A DNA stretch of 33,843 bases from Ruoffia tabacinasalis (GCF_042652985.1 NZ_JBHSHQ010000015.1:1-33843); one strand, 5' to 3'; counted from the first letter of the stretch, positions 24,398-33,069 are shown. Made by a program: numbers and translations. The notes: generated from the sequence alone by a model not told the origin.

Positions 24398-24435
24398 AAG
24401 TTTCTAACAAATTAATTTTGTTGGAAACTTTTTTG
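24398..24435 (+). terminator. msrA terminator
   Basis: A 14-bp stem with one T-G pair (24398-24411 with 24417-24430) and a 5-base loop is followed by TTTT. Confidence 0.9.
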
Positions 24436-24460
24436 TGGTTAGTTATGTAAATGCTATAAT
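24433..24460 (+). promoter_or_regulatory. Promoter of the speG-like gene
   Basis: An extended -10 TGCTATAAT (24452-24460) with TTGTGG (24433-24438) at 16 bp. The -35 overlaps the tail of the msrA terminator. Confidence 0.55.
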
Positions 24461-24503
24461 AAGTTTAGAGAAAACCAAATAATGACTAAAGGAAGCGATT
24501 AGA

Positions 24504-25013
24504 ATGATAATTAGAGCATTAGAAAAGAATGACTTACCTTCGATTCATATCATCAATAATGAGCGCGAGATGATGGCTTATTGGTTCGAAGAACCCTATG
24601 AGTCGCTCGATGAATTAGAACGATTATATGATAAGCATCTCTTTGATTCTTCTGAAAGACGCTTTGTCATTGAAGTAGCCGGAGAGTTTGTTGGGGTTGT
24701 TGAATTAATGGAAATCGATTATATTCATCGTAATTGCGAAATTCAAATTATTGTTATTAAACGATTCCGCGGACAAGGCTTGGCACAAAAGGCTTTACGA
24801 AAAGGAATTGAGTATGCTTTCTCGATTTTAAATATGCATAAAGTATATTTAATTGTGGATGTGAACAATCATCCAGCGGTCCATATCTATAAAAAATTAG
24901 GCTTTAGACAAGAAGGAACAATGAAAGACCACTTCTATACAAATGGACAATACCGAGATGCCTACTTTATGGGCATCTTGAAAGATGAAGTTGAATTTGA
25001 GTATATAAAATAA
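24504..25013 (+). CDS. speG: Spermidine N1-acetyltransferase-like GNAT enzyme
   Basis: A 169-residue protein. Several stretches match the SpeG family as I recall it from E. coli: AYWFEEPYES (25-34 region), LYDKHLFDSSERRFVIE, VELMEIDYIHRNCEIQI, VYLIVDVNNHPAVHIYKKLGF and the closing NGQYRDA. The acetyl-CoA loop is RFRGQGLAQKAL. SpeG acetylates spermidine/spermine to relieve polyamine toxicity and is dodecameric with an allosteric site. The ribosome site is aaggaagc. It is a single-gene unit ending at a bidirectional terminator. Confidence 0.85.
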   Translation: MIIRALEKNDLPSIHIINNEREMMAYWFEEPYESLDELERLYDKHLFDSSERRFVIEVAGEFVGVVELMEIDYIHRNCEIQIIVIKRFRGQGLAQKALRKGIEYAFSILNMHKVYLIVDVNNHPAVHIYKKLGFRQEGTMKDHFYTNGQYRDAYFMGILKDEVEFEYIK

Positions 25014-25052
25014 AAAGATCCACTACTGACCAAAATCAGTAGTGGATTTTTG
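25013..25052. terminator. Bidirectional terminator between speG and the M16 peptidase
   Basis: A 12-bp perfect stem (ATCCACTACTGA, 25018-25029, with 25036-25047) is flanked by AAAAA on the left and TTTTT on the right. Confidence 0.9.
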
Positions 25053-25064
25053 TTGTATTAAGAA

Positions 25065-27962
25065 TTAATAGAGTTCGTGAATGTCATCGAAGTTCTCACG
25101 TTCTTGTTCAATTTGGGCTTTGTTACCTATCACAGCAACCGTTCCCTTATCAATCACTGATCGGAATCCTTCACTTAAGACAGTTAAGTTCGCTTCAGTT
25201 GTAGCTAACACTTCTTCTTTAAGTTGAATCACATCAGCTGTCGTACGTCCGACTTGGTGACGAGAGAATGCACGCTTACCTTTGTGGTAAGCAGACAATG
25301 GTTGGTCTAAATTACTTAGAGTACCAATGATTGCTTTTAATAAGCTTGCGTCGTCAAGTTGTAGAGCTTCAATAAATTCAGGAATCCCTTGATATGTTTG
25401 GATTGTCTTTTTAATATTAGGGTCGCGGTACGAACTTAATTGGAAATCTCCATTTAAGTTGTGACGGAACATTGAACCATATGCGCCACCCTTAACGCGA
25501 ATGTTATTCCATAAGTAATCGTAACGTAAGAAAGTGGATAGAACGAGAGATGATCCGGAATAAGTCAATTCATTCGTAGCATCCGACGCAAAACCAACAT
25601 AGTTCACATCTTGAGCAGTAATAAAGGCTTCGTTCTTTTTCTCGCCGGCTTCATACGTTACAGCATCGCCTAAAGACTCACTTCTTAATGAAGCAAAAGC
25701 TTCGGTAAATGTTGTTTTCACGTCTTCTAAACGGTTTTCTTCACCAATATAAAGCGCATGGATACGTTGTTTATTTAATAAACGTTCTAACATATTTTGT
25801 AATTTTTCACTTAAATCACTCATATCATTGGCTTTAATTTGTTTTAATAGCTCTTTCGTGAAATTAAATTGATCAATCCCGTTAATTAATTCCCCTAATT
25901 TGCTGACAGGTTTCACTTGGCTTAAAGCACGTGAAGCAGCAATGACATGAGCAGCGGAGTTAATATCATCTTCAAAATCAGACACATGACGTTGAGTAAT
26001 ATTCAATAATTCAGTTCGGTCAGTAAATTGAGTTCCTGTCATAATTTCATGAATTAACTCAACTAATTTAGTGAATGATGCTTCCAGTGATTTACCTCGC
26101 AAAGTAAAGTAAGGTTTGGCTTCGCCAGTCACTGTTTCATAAACAACTACGCCACCGTGAATACCACCCGTGTGTAAGTCAATTTGCGTTTGCAATTCTG
26201 CAACAGAATAATTTTCAGTAGGCAAATCACCTAATAATTGACTTAAATAACTTAATAATAAGTAATCTTCCGCTTCAAAGTCAGACACATCAAAGTATAA
26301 ATCAAGATAATCAATGCCAGAAGTGAATTGGTCCGCGTGATACAGTGTTGTTCCTTCGAATAAAGTACTTTCAGTTAAAGGATAATCTTCTGTTTCAGAG
26401 GATAAATCTTCTTTGTCTAATGTCGGAATCGCAGCTAAATCCTCTGCTTTATCTGGAGCTTCTTGACGAGCGATAAGTGCTTGCGTTTGCTCAACTAATG
26501 TATCAATTTCTTGGTCAGATAGGCTCGCTTTGTATTCTTGTAAAGTTTTTAATGTTTCTTTTTCAATGGCATCATTTTTTCCAGGTTCAGCTTTTAATAC
26601 AATGTTCACGCGTTTTGTATTATTTAATAATTTATCTTGAATCAATTGTTCAAAGTAACCTTCTTCAGATAATTTTGCGAGTAAATCCAATTTATCTGAG
26701 AATTCTAATGATTCGAATGGCGATAAATCATATAACCAAGTATTTAATGAACTAATTGCGTAAAGAACGCCGCGTGGATTACTTTCTGAGATAGCTGATT
26801 CTTTTAAGCGGAAAGTGATTTTATTTAAGGCAGCTTGAATTAATTCTTTTGAGATACCTTCTTTAACTAGGTCAGTTAAAGTGGACTCAACCACTTCTTT
26901 AAAGCGGTCCATATTGCCTTTGTCACTGTATTTTGCATCGATTGAGAAGACTGCAGGATAGCCGACTTGGAAGAAATCACCATTAATATCCCCGCCAATT
27001 TCAGCTTCGAGTAAGGCTTTCTTTAAAGGCGCTTGATTATTACCGAATAAAATCTCGGCTAACACACGTAAACCGTGTTGTTCTAAGGAATCTGAAGCTG
27101 TTGCGGTATGCCAAGCAATTGCTAAGTAATCTTTTTGATCAGGGTCATCACCGTCTGTAATTGAATAGGTTAATTCGACATCTTCTTCCTTAGGTTGAGT
27201 CGCTTCAAAAGTTAAATCAACGACTGGCTCATCTAATTGACCTTTGCCATCAAAGTAAGAAGCAAGTAAGTCAAAAGCGTGATCCGTATCTAAATCTCCA
27301 TACAGAATCGTTAATGAGCTACTTGGATGGTAGTGTTTCTCATGGAAATCAAGAAAAGCTTCTTGTGTTAAAGATGGAATGGTAGATGGCAATCCACCTG
27401 ATTCGAATTCATACGGTGTTCCTTTGTATAAATACTTTTGAATGGCTGTATATAATTGGCTGTCAGGTGAGGCTGTCGCACCTTTCATCTCATTATAAAC
27501 AACACCTTTGTAGATTAAATCATCTTCAGCATTTTCTAAATGATAATGCCAACCCTCTTGTTCAAGAATTTGTGGATTTGAGTAAATCAGTGGTTGGAAG
27601 ACCGCATCTAAATAAACGCTCATCAAATTCGAAAAATCTTTTTGATTCGTTGATGCAACTGGATAAATTGTCTTATCCGAGAATGTCATCGCATTAACAA
27701 AGGTATTTAAAGAACCTTTGATTAGTTCAACAAACGGCTCTTTCGATGGGAATTTCTTTGAGCCATTTAAGACCGAGTGTTCTAAGATGTGGGCAATCCC
27801 ATTATCATCGTAAGGGGGTGTTTTGAAAGCAATTGTGAATGCTTTATTTTTGTCATCATTATCTAAGTGTAATACTTGAGCACCTGTTTCTTCGTGCTCA
27901 TATAACTTACCAATTGAATGAATATCGTTTAATTCTTTGGTTTCGATTAATTTAAAAGTCAT
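25065..27962 (-). CDS. M16C-family zinc metallopeptidase (presequence-protease/insulinase-like)
   Basis: A 965-residue protein from ATG 27962. The inverted zinc motif HILEH (H58, E61, H62) sits in an N-terminal M16 domain, with EGWHYHLENAEDDLIYKGVVYNEMKGA holding the downstream Glu ligand. An M16C-associated domain and the degenerate C-terminal half follow (KGGAYGSMFRHN near residue 850). The two-half clamshell of about 970 residues is the PreP/Cym1-like type, which degrades short peptides in an enclosed chamber. There is no signal peptide, so it is cytosolic. The frame extends to 28046, but GGAGG lies just before ATG 27962. A 15-bp palindrome sits upstream of the start. Confidence 0.9.
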   Translation of the reverse strand: MTFKLIETKELNDIHSIGKLYEHEETGAQVLHLDNDDKNKAFTIAFKTPPYDDNGIAHILEHSVLNGSKKFPSKEPFVELIKGSLNTFVNAMTFSDKTIYPVASTNQKDFSNLMSVYLDAVFQPLIYSNPQILEQEGWHYHLENAEDDLIYKGVVYNEMKGATASPDSQLYTAIQKYLYKGTPYEFESGGLPSTIPSLTQEAFLDFHEKHYHPSSSLTILYGDLDTDHAFDLLASYFDGKGQLDEPVVDLTFEATQPKEEDVELTYSITDGDDPDQKDYLAIAWHTATASDSLEQHGLRVLAEILFGNNQAPLKKALLEAEIGGDINGDFFQVGYPAVFSIDAKYSDKGNMDRFKEVVESTLTDLVKEGISKELIQAALNKITFRLKESAISESNPRGVLYAISSLNTWLYDLSPFESLEFSDKLDLLAKLSEEGYFEQLIQDKLLNNTKRVNIVLKAEPGKNDAIEKETLKTLQEYKASLSDQEIDTLVEQTQALIARQEAPDKAEDLAAIPTLDKEDLSSETEDYPLTESTLFEGTTLYHADQFTSGIDYLDLYFDVSDFEAEDYLLLSYLSQLLGDLPTENYSVAELQTQIDLHTGGIHGGVVVYETVTGEAKPYFTLRGKSLEASFTKLVELIHEIMTGTQFTDRTELLNITQRHVSDFEDDINSAAHVIAASRALSQVKPVSKLGELINGIDQFNFTKELLKQIKANDMSDLSEKLQNMLERLLNKQRIHALYIGEENRLEDVKTTFTEAFASLRSESLGDAVTYEAGEKKNEAFITAQDVNYVGFASDATNELTYSGSSLVLSTFLRYDYLWNNIRVKGGAYGSMFRHNLNGDFQLSSYRDPNIKKTIQTYQGIPEFIEALQLDDASLLKAIIGTLSNLDQPLSAYHKGKRAFSRHQVGRTTADVIQLKEEVLATTEANLTVLSEGFRSVIDKGTVAVIGNKAQIEQERENFDDIHELY

Positions 27963-27986
27963 ACAATCCTCCATTGTGAAATTTAT

Positions 27987-28001
27987 TATGCTATTAGCAT
28001 A
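27987..28001. promoter_or_regulatory. Palindrome upstream of the M16 peptidase, possible operator
   Basis: TATGCTATTAGCATA is a perfect 15-bp palindrome (7-1-7), 25 bases before the start codon on the minus strand. It falls in the spacer of a candidate promoter (TTCCAG, 17 bp, CATAAT on the minus strand). Confidence 0.4.
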
Positions 28002-28075
28002 TTTTATCTGGAATTGATACTTAATACAAGGAAAGGGGCCTTTCAAGACAAAAGAAACATCTTAGGAAAATATTT

Positions 28076-28130
28076 AAATAAAAAGGTATTCAACATTCTA
28101 GTAAATTTACCAGAAATGTTGAATACCTTT
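28076..28130 (-). terminator. Terminator of the DUF2207 gene (minus strand)
   Basis: A 16-bp perfect stem (28082-28097 with 28115-28130) has an interior that contains its own palindrome (GTAAATTTAC). On the minus strand it is followed by TTTTTATTT. Confidence 0.9.
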
Positions 28131-28170
28131 GTTGTAAAAAAATCAGTTGGAGCCCTTGTTAAGAAAATGG

Positions 28171-29931
28171 TTATCTCGCACCACCGCCACCTCCTCCGCC
28201 GGCACCGCCACCTCCACCTGAAGATGTCGCACCACCAGAACCGCCACTGCCTCCACCAGCGACGACTGAATTAAAGCCACCACTAGAAAGTCCTGTAGAC
28301 CAATTTTGACGGAAATGCATCGTACTATGCCAGTAATGAGTCGGTGTATAAGTCGTGCTGCTGTCGTCATAAGCTTTTTTCATTGGAAGAATATCTTCGT
28401 ATTGTTTCGCAATCTTTGTTGCAGCACCACCGATTAGTGCCCAAACTAAAATATTAGATAATTGCTTATCTTCTTGAACATGATCTACTTCAATGTCATC
28501 TAAATAAGCGACATATTGTGTAATGTGATTGAATAACTCTTCACCTTTTGGTGTCGATTGAGCAATCGTGATTGTTCGCTTCCAAACTTTGTCTTTAACA
28601 ACGTTGATATACCCGGCATCTTCTAAATATTCCATCGAACGAGCTTTAAGAATGAGTTCGAATTTCGTTACTTCATCCGCATGTTCTTTCGCCCATTCCA
28701 TCATAACTGTGGAATCAATTTCACCATGAGAATCCGAAGCATCGAGTAACATGATCCACATAGCGTCCTCAATTGTAGAATCTTCAGGGTTCTTCTCAAC
28801 CCATTCATCAAAAGTCATTGCCGGTTGTTGTTGATCAAAATCTTTAACATGAATATATGTTGTGTATTTATCACCGAAAAATTTATCAGTCTTAAATGTT
28901 TCAATTTCAATGCGGTCTTCACTTAGCCACTTAGTTAAGTAAGCTGCAAAATAGTCTTCAAAGTAACCTGCTTGAAGTTCTTGTAGAAAGAATGCGATAT
29001 TAGCAATATCATCACCGTATTCAGGAACCACATCGGTTGTCTTACCTTTATTCATTTTTATTCGTTCTGCTCCGGTAACCATAGCATTGTTCTCGCGTTT
29101 TACTTTTCGAACTTTGAAGAAATATATCATGATTGCAGTGGAGATACCTAGACCTGGAATAAACGTGATTCCAAATATGAGCCAAAAAATCCAACTACTA
29201 TCTGATGATGAAGATTTATTGTAAGAGGATCCTTCATTAGCCATCTCTCTTTGCTCCTCAAGCGTCATGTCTACACTTGCGCTAGTATTAAATAAATCCG
29301 AAGGAAATTGCAGCAAGACCGTGACATTGTTTCCATCATCGAGTGATTCTTCTGAAGTCCAAACAATTTGATCCCCTTGCATCTGGATATCACCATCAAA
29401 GCCGTATCCCCAGAAGTTTGTATTGTCCTGAGATAGGCCGACTGGAGATTCAATCGTTAAAGTTAAATCCTCTGTTGGAATACCTAGGAAGGTGTCAAAG
29501 TTCCAAAGTAAACCTTGCCCGTCATTTAAATTCCGGACGACATTAGACAAAGTATAAGTTAGTTGGTAGGTCTTATCCCCGTGCTCACCCATACCCCATA
29601 CGAGCTCTGTATCATCGTCATCACGAATGATACCGTAGTATCCTTCCTTTTCTTCTAAAGACTGATCTGAGTCCCAAACGGGATTAAAGTTAAATCCTTC
29701 CACTGAAAAATTGGATACTTCTGAATCTTGTAAGTTGTTCATCTCAATATATAATTCAGTCCCATCATCAGCCGTCATGTTACGAGTTTCCTCAACAATC
29801 GCTGATCCATCTTCTTGAAGTTCCACTGAAATATCAATGGAATGAATTTTATTATCGGCAAATACTTTTTCCCCTTGCAAAGTGAGGGCAGTAGCGAGTA
29901 TAATACTAAGAGTAAATAAAATACGTCTCAT
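28171..29931 (-). CDS. DUF2207 domain membrane protein with Gly-rich C-terminus
   Basis: A 586-residue protein. A signal peptide (about 1-25) precedes an extracellular beta-rich DUF2207 domain (about 28-235). The latter includes ISVELQEDGSAIVEETRNM and LLWNFDTFLGIP. A transmembrane helix (about 251-272) comes next, then a cytosolic helical domain (about 290-520). A second short hydrophobic stretch (LSNILVWALIGGAATKI) and a terminal tail of mostly Gly/Ser ending in GGGGGGGAR close the protein. This architecture and the poly-Gly ending are typical of DUF2207 (YciQ-like) proteins, whose role is unknown. The start has aaaggatg upstream. It is monocistronic with its own terminator; the Gly-rich codons form GC-rich, repetitive DNA at 28175-28265. 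Confidence 0.85.
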   Translation of the reverse strand: MRRILFTLSIILATALTLQGEKVFADNKIHSIDISVELQEDGSAIVEETRNMTADDGTELYIEMNNLQDSEVSNFSVEGFNFNPVWDSDQSLEEKEGYYGIIRDDDDTELVWGMGEHGDKTYQLTYTLSNVVRNLNDGQGLLWNFDTFLGIPTEDLTLTIESPVGLSQDNTNFWGYGFDGDIQMQGDQIVWTSEESLDDGNNVTVLLQFPSDLFNTSASVDMTLEEQREMANEGSSYNKSSSSDSSWIFWLIFGITFIPGLGISTAIMIYFFKVRKVKRENNAMVTGAERIKMNKGKTTDVVPEYGDDIANIAFFLQELQAGYFEDYFAAYLTKWLSEDRIEIETFKTDKFFGDKYTTYIHVKDFDQQQPAMTFDEWVEKNPEDSTIEDAMWIMLLDASDSHGEIDSTVMMEWAKEHADEVTKFELILKARSMEYLEDAGYINVVKDKVWKRTITIAQSTPKGEELFNHITQYVAYLDDIEVDHVQEDKQLSNILVWALIGGAATKIAKQYEDILPMKKAYDDSSTTYTPTHYWHSTMHFRQNWSTGLSSGGFNSVVAGGGSGGSGGATSSGGGGGAGGGGGGGAR

Positions 29932-30042
29932 ACTTTTTCACATCCTTTTATTTGTATATTCAGTTTACCATATATCAAAAGCCCGACATAACAATAACTA
30001 GCGAGCTTTTGAAAAATAATAAAAAAAACTTTTTAAAAAGTG

Positions 30043-30072
30043 TTGACAAAAGGTATGGAAATATCGTATTAT
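30043..30072 (+). promoter_or_regulatory. tRNA operon promoter
   Basis: TTGACA (30043-30048) and TATTAT (30067-30072) lie 18 bp apart, just before tRNA-Lys. Confidence 0.75.
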
Positions 30073-30089
30073 ATATAGGTCGTCAAAAC

Positions 30090-30162
30090 GACTCGCTAGC
30101 TCAGTCGGTAGAGCAACTGACTTTTAATCAGTGGGTCGCAGGTTCGATTCCTGCGCGGGTCA
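30090..30162 (+). tRNA. tRNA-Lys (UUU)
   Basis: A 73-base cloverleaf. The acceptor GACTCGC pairs with GCGGGTC (one T-G pair), the anticodon stem is ACTGA/TCAGT with loop CTTTTAA (anticodon TTT), and the T arm is GCAGG-TTCGATT-CCTGC. The discriminator is A; CCA is not encoded. Confidence 0.95.
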
Positions 30163-30203
30163 TACTAATCTTATTACTATAATGATTAGTCAATATGTAA
30201 CAA

Positions 30204-30276
30204 GCCGGCTTAGCTCAGTTGGTAGAGCATCTGATTTGTAATCAGAGGGTCGAGGGTTCAACTCCTTTAGCCGGCA
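30204..30276 (+). tRNA. tRNA-Thr (UGU)
   Basis: The acceptor GCCGGCT pairs perfectly with AGCCGGC. The anticodon stem is TCTGA/TCAGA with loop TTTGTAA (anticodon TGT). The T stem GAGGG/CCTTT relies on two G-U pairs, which is slightly unusual. CCA is not encoded. Confidence 0.95.
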
Positions 30277-30287
30277 TAACATACACT

Positions 30288-30318
30288 ACATCCTTACTTC
30301 GGTAGGGATGTTTTTTTG
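30288..30318 (+). terminator. tRNA operon terminator
   Basis: ACATCCTTAC (30288-30297), a TTCG tetraloop and GTAGGGATGT (30302-30311) are followed by a T-run. Confidence 0.9.
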
Positions 30319-30336
30319 TGCTTATTTTTATAATCT

Positions 30337-30369
30337 ACTTATAGAAAAAAACTAATTTTTTCTATAAGT
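30337..30369. repeat. 14-bp perfect inverted repeat between the tRNAs and the integrase gene
   Basis: ACTTATAGAAAAAA (30337-30350) and TTTTTTCTATAAGT (30356-30369) flank a 5-base centre. It could be the core site of the integrase (attL) or a terminator-like hairpin for the integrase transcript. No U-tract follows on the minus strand, which weakens the second reading. Confidence 0.5.
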
Positions 30370-30409
30370 AATCATTCAAGTGTATGTATGAGTATTTCGA
30401 AAAACTGAA

Positions 30410-30433
30410 AAGTTGTTCCATAAGTTGTTCCAT
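30410..30433. repeat. Tandem 12-bp direct repeat, candidate integrase arm sites
   Basis: AAGTTGTTCCAT occurs twice without a gap (30410-30421 and 30422-30433), about 40 bases beyond the integrase stop. Tandem 10-12 bp direct repeats at this place are usual for arm-type binding by the N-terminal domain of tyrosine integrases. Confidence 0.5.
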
Positions 30434-30472
30434 AATTGACTTACCCAATGTTTTGGATTGTAAATACGTAGT

Positions 30473-31615
30473 TTATAAGCTCATAAAATTCGCAAATTTG
30501 TCTGCAGCATCTTCACGTCTATTTTCAGTAACATGGTCATATATATTCATTGTGGTTTCTATACTTGAATGACCCAATCTTTCTTGGACTTCTTTTATCT
30601 CTAATCCTGCCTCGAACAGTAGGGCGCAATGAGTATGTCTAAATCTATGAACATTTAAATGTTTTAGTTTATGGGCTGAAATTATCCGCTGAAGTGCAGT
30701 ACTAATATAATACAAATTCAGATGTTTATTATGTTCATTTGTAAAAACAAGTTGGCTTGGGCCATTTGTATTAATTCCTAGTTTTAAAAAATCAATTCTC
30801 TGTGCTCTTTTCCAATCCTGGAGAATTTTCATCGTAGTGTTATCAATTGATATTGTTCTTTTACTAGCGCTGGTTTTGGGATCTTGGAATATAGTCCCCT
30901 CTATTCCTTCAGCTAAAACCCTTCTAACAGAGAGTGTATGATTTACTTCATCGATATCTCTCCACTGTAAACCTAAAATTTCACCACGATGTAATCCAGT
31001 GAAAGCTAAAACTCTAAATAATACGAGCTTTATATTATTTTCTGTTTTGCTGATGCACTCAAAAAAATGTATTAGCTCATTTTTTGAATAAAAGGGAGCA
31101 TCATAATCTTTTTTATGTGTATTTCTTGGACGAATAATCATGCTCATAGGATTTTCAGAACAATAATTTGCACTGATTGCAAATTTAAAAATTCTATTAA
31201 CAATGCTTACTAACATTGTTGCTTTAGTGTAGGAAGAATACCAATTATTGACAAGATCTTGACACATTTCGACCGATATCATGTCTATGTAATATTTCCC
31301 TAACACAGGGAGGGCATGAAGATCTGTCGCTTTTTTTGAATGCTTATATGTTACCTCTTTGACTGTTAATTTGTATTGCTTAAACCACAATCTATAAACA
31401 TCCTCGAACTTCTGGCGTTTAGGTTTTTTCTTAATTCGACCATGACTATTTTCAAACTCAACCTCTTTTCTTGAGATATATAGTTTTGCTTCTGACAATG
31501 ATGAAAATCCACGTTTTCTAATTCTTTGTTCTTCACCAGTCAGTGCATTAATGCCTAAATAATGATTTATTTCATATTGGGTTTTTCCATTTATTAATTC
31601 ATACTGTTCTATCAT
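30473..31615 (-). CDS. Tyrosine recombinase (phage/ICE-type integrase)
   Basis: A 380-residue protein. It has an N-terminal arm-binding domain, then a core-binding SAM-like domain (about 65-160). The catalytic domain has R210 (GLHRGEILGLQW), K247 (DPKTSASKRT), H323-x-x-R326 (HRFRHTH), H349 (LGHSS) and Y359 (NIYDHV). All residues are present, so the enzyme looks functional. The start has ggag 6 bases upstream. It lies beside two tRNA genes, with an S24-type fragment upstream in the same direction. No excisionase, replication or structural genes accompany it, so the element it served has largely gone or sits elsewhere. Confidence 0.9.
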   Translation of the reverse strand: MIEQYELINGKTQYEINHYLGINALTGEEQRIRKRGFSSLSEAKLYISRKEVEFENSHGRIKKKPKRQKFEDVYRLWFKQYKLTVKEVTYKHSKKATDLHALPVLGKYYIDMISVEMCQDLVNNWYSSYTKATMLVSIVNRIFKFAISANYCSENPMSMIIRPRNTHKKDYDAPFYSKNELIHFFECISKTENNIKLVLFRVLAFTGLHRGEILGLQWRDIDEVNHTLSVRRVLAEGIEGTIFQDPKTSASKRTISIDNTTMKILQDWKRAQRIDFLKLGINTNGPSQLVFTNEHNKHLNLYYISTALQRIISAHKLKHLNVHRFRHTHCALLFEAGLEIKEVQERLGHSSIETTMNIYDHVTENRREDAADKFANFMSL

Positions 31616-31661
31616 TTTTTTCTCCTATTCTACGTACCAGCGTGTATAGAAGATATTAAAA

Positions 31662-32015
31662 TTATAATGTGTTAAAAATATTTATCGATGCTATTACATC
31701 ACCGATTATTGTCGCATCATCTACAGTGTATATCTTATTATCTAAACTATTTTCAGAAATAAAAAGCGCTCTGTCTTTGTCATATCTTAAAAATCTTACA
31801 AGTGGTTTTGTTTCACCATCTGGTAGGATTACTACCAGACTCCCGTCTGCTGCATCAGTATAAGATTTTGTTAAAACTAGTGTGTTCTCTCTAATTAATG
31901 GATCCATTGATGTATCCTCCTGTTTATAGAATGCTAATTTACTATCAGTAACAACGGGCAATGCGATTTCTATAGATTCGTGACTCACGTTGTAAATTGT
32001 AATTTTATTTTGCAT
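31662..32015 (-). pseudogene. S24 (LexA/CI-like) repressor C-terminal domain without helix-turn-helix
   Basis: 117 residues that align by eye with the C-terminal half of phage CI/LexA-type regulators: EDTSMDPLIRENTLVL, DGSLVVILPDGETKPLVRFLRY, LFISEN and IIGDVIASI. The nucleophile Ser (S36 in TSMDP) is kept, but the general-base Lys of the VKR motif appears as Arg (R74 in LVRFLR). Autocleavage may therefore be lost. The DNA-binding N-terminus is missing, and no ribosome site precedes ATG 32015. The frame remains open only as far as the hairpin at 32042-32092. It is most likely a truncated repressor of the integrase element. A free-standing S24 domain protein is the alternative. Confidence 0.65.
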
Positions 32016-32041
32016 TAAATTTAAGGGGTGCTTTGCACTAA

Positions 32042-32092
32042 TAAATCGAGTAGGAGACTAGCCATTAATTGACTAGTCTCCTACTCGATTTA
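32042..32092. terminator. 20-bp perfect hairpin at the mobile-remnant/metal-module boundary
   Basis: The arms at 32042-32061 and 32073-32092 pair perfectly (core TCGAGTAGGAGACTAG) around an 11-base loop. It lies 30 bases past the CDF stop and may end that transcript, though the T-tract on the minus strand is short (GATTTATTAG). It could also mark an element end. Confidence 0.55.
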
Positions 32093-32122
32093 AAATAGTC
32101 CTTTTTTCAATATATAAATACT

Positions 32123-33046
32123 TTAACTGCCATAAGCATACCCTTTTTCCAGTTCGTCTTTACTTGTAGTTATTTCTATTGTGATATGATCCTTTACACC
32201 CGATGTATGGGCAAGCTCTGCAATTTCTTCTTTGATTTCCCTAGTCTTGTTTATATCGGAAGAGTCTATAAGAACCGTAACGATAAGGGCATTTTCTTCT
32301 CCGTCCAGTGACCAAATGTGAAAATGAGAGAGGTCCTTTACAGCAGGAATATTGTTAATGGAGTTCGCCAGGTTCTCTACGTTTACATTTTCCGGCGAAC
32401 CGTTCAATAAAATTTTCATTGTACTGAAAAATTCAGGTACAGTTTTATAGAGGATATAGAGTGCTATCAAAATCGATAAGATTGGATCCAATCGATAAGC
32501 CTCGGTAAAGTTCATTACGATACTCACAACCAAGACCCCAATCCACCCTAATACATCTTCTAGCATATGCAGGTTCAACATGCCTTCGTTTTTAGATGAC
32601 CCTTTGCTTAAAATCCAAGCCGCATACCCATTTAACCCAATCGCCACGAGTGAAAGCCAAAACATGCCACTGTAATTAACCGGTTGTGGATCAATCAAAC
32701 GTGGGATACTTCGGTAAATCATAAAGAATGAGCCACCGATCAGCACTACTCCAGTTATCAGCGCCCCTAATAATGAAAATCGGTTATAACCAAAAGTGAA
32801 CTGTTCATCTTGCTGTTTTTCTGAGTACCCCTGGAAAAACCAAGCGAAACCAATTGAAATGGAATCCCCTAAATCATGAACCGCGTCGGACATAATTGAC
32901 ACACTATTGAAAAGAGACCCAAAGAAAAATTCAGTTATAGAAAAAATAAAGTTGATAAAAAAAGCAATTTTTATATTTTTCTTCGGTTGATTTTGGTGCG
33001 AGTGCTTTTCTTGTTTCTCTGATTTTGAAATTTTAAAAACCTCCAT
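32123..33046 (-). CDS. Cation diffusion facilitator (Zn/Cd/Co exporter)
   Basis: A 307-residue CDF protein that would export divalent metal by proton exchange. Six transmembrane helices run between about 26 and 205. Metal-site motifs are SDAVHDLGD (D54, H57, D61) in helix 2 and HMLED (H160, D164) in helix 5, both of HxxxD type as in Zn/Cd transporters. A His-containing N-terminus (KHSHQ) and a cytosolic C-terminal domain (about 210-300) complete it. It follows the ArsR gene by 23 bases. The start is uncertain: ATG 33046 has GGAGG immediately inside the gene (33040-33044) and nothing before it, so a slightly downstream non-ATG start is possible. Confidence 0.9.
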   Translation of the reverse strand: MEVFKISKSEKQEKHSHQNQPKKNIKIAFFINFIFSITEFFFGSLFNSVSIMSDAVHDLGDSISIGFAWFFQGYSEKQQDEQFTFGYNRFSLLGALITGVVLIGGSFFMIYRSIPRLIDPQPVNYSGMFWLSLVAIGLNGYAAWILSKGSSKNEGMLNLHMLEDVLGWIGVLVVSIVMNFTEAYRLDPILSILIALYILYKTVPEFFSTMKILLNGSPENVNVENLANSINNIPAVKDLSHFHIWSLDGEENALIVTVLIDSSDINKTREIKEEIAELAHTSGVKDHITIEITTSKDELEKGYAYGS

Positions 33047-33069
33047 TTAGTTTTATATATTATTTGCTC

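Noticed and set aside
28014..28370. Frames of 86 and 75 codons over the Gly-rich end of the DUF2207 gene
   Set aside because: The repetitive GGT/GGC codons avoid stops in other frames, giving low-complexity His/Arg or Val/Ala products without start signals.
29952..30182. 76-codon open frame before the tRNAs
   Set aside because: It reads through the tRNA-Lys gene and promoter (LTFNQWVAGSIPARV is translated tRNA) and is not a protein gene.
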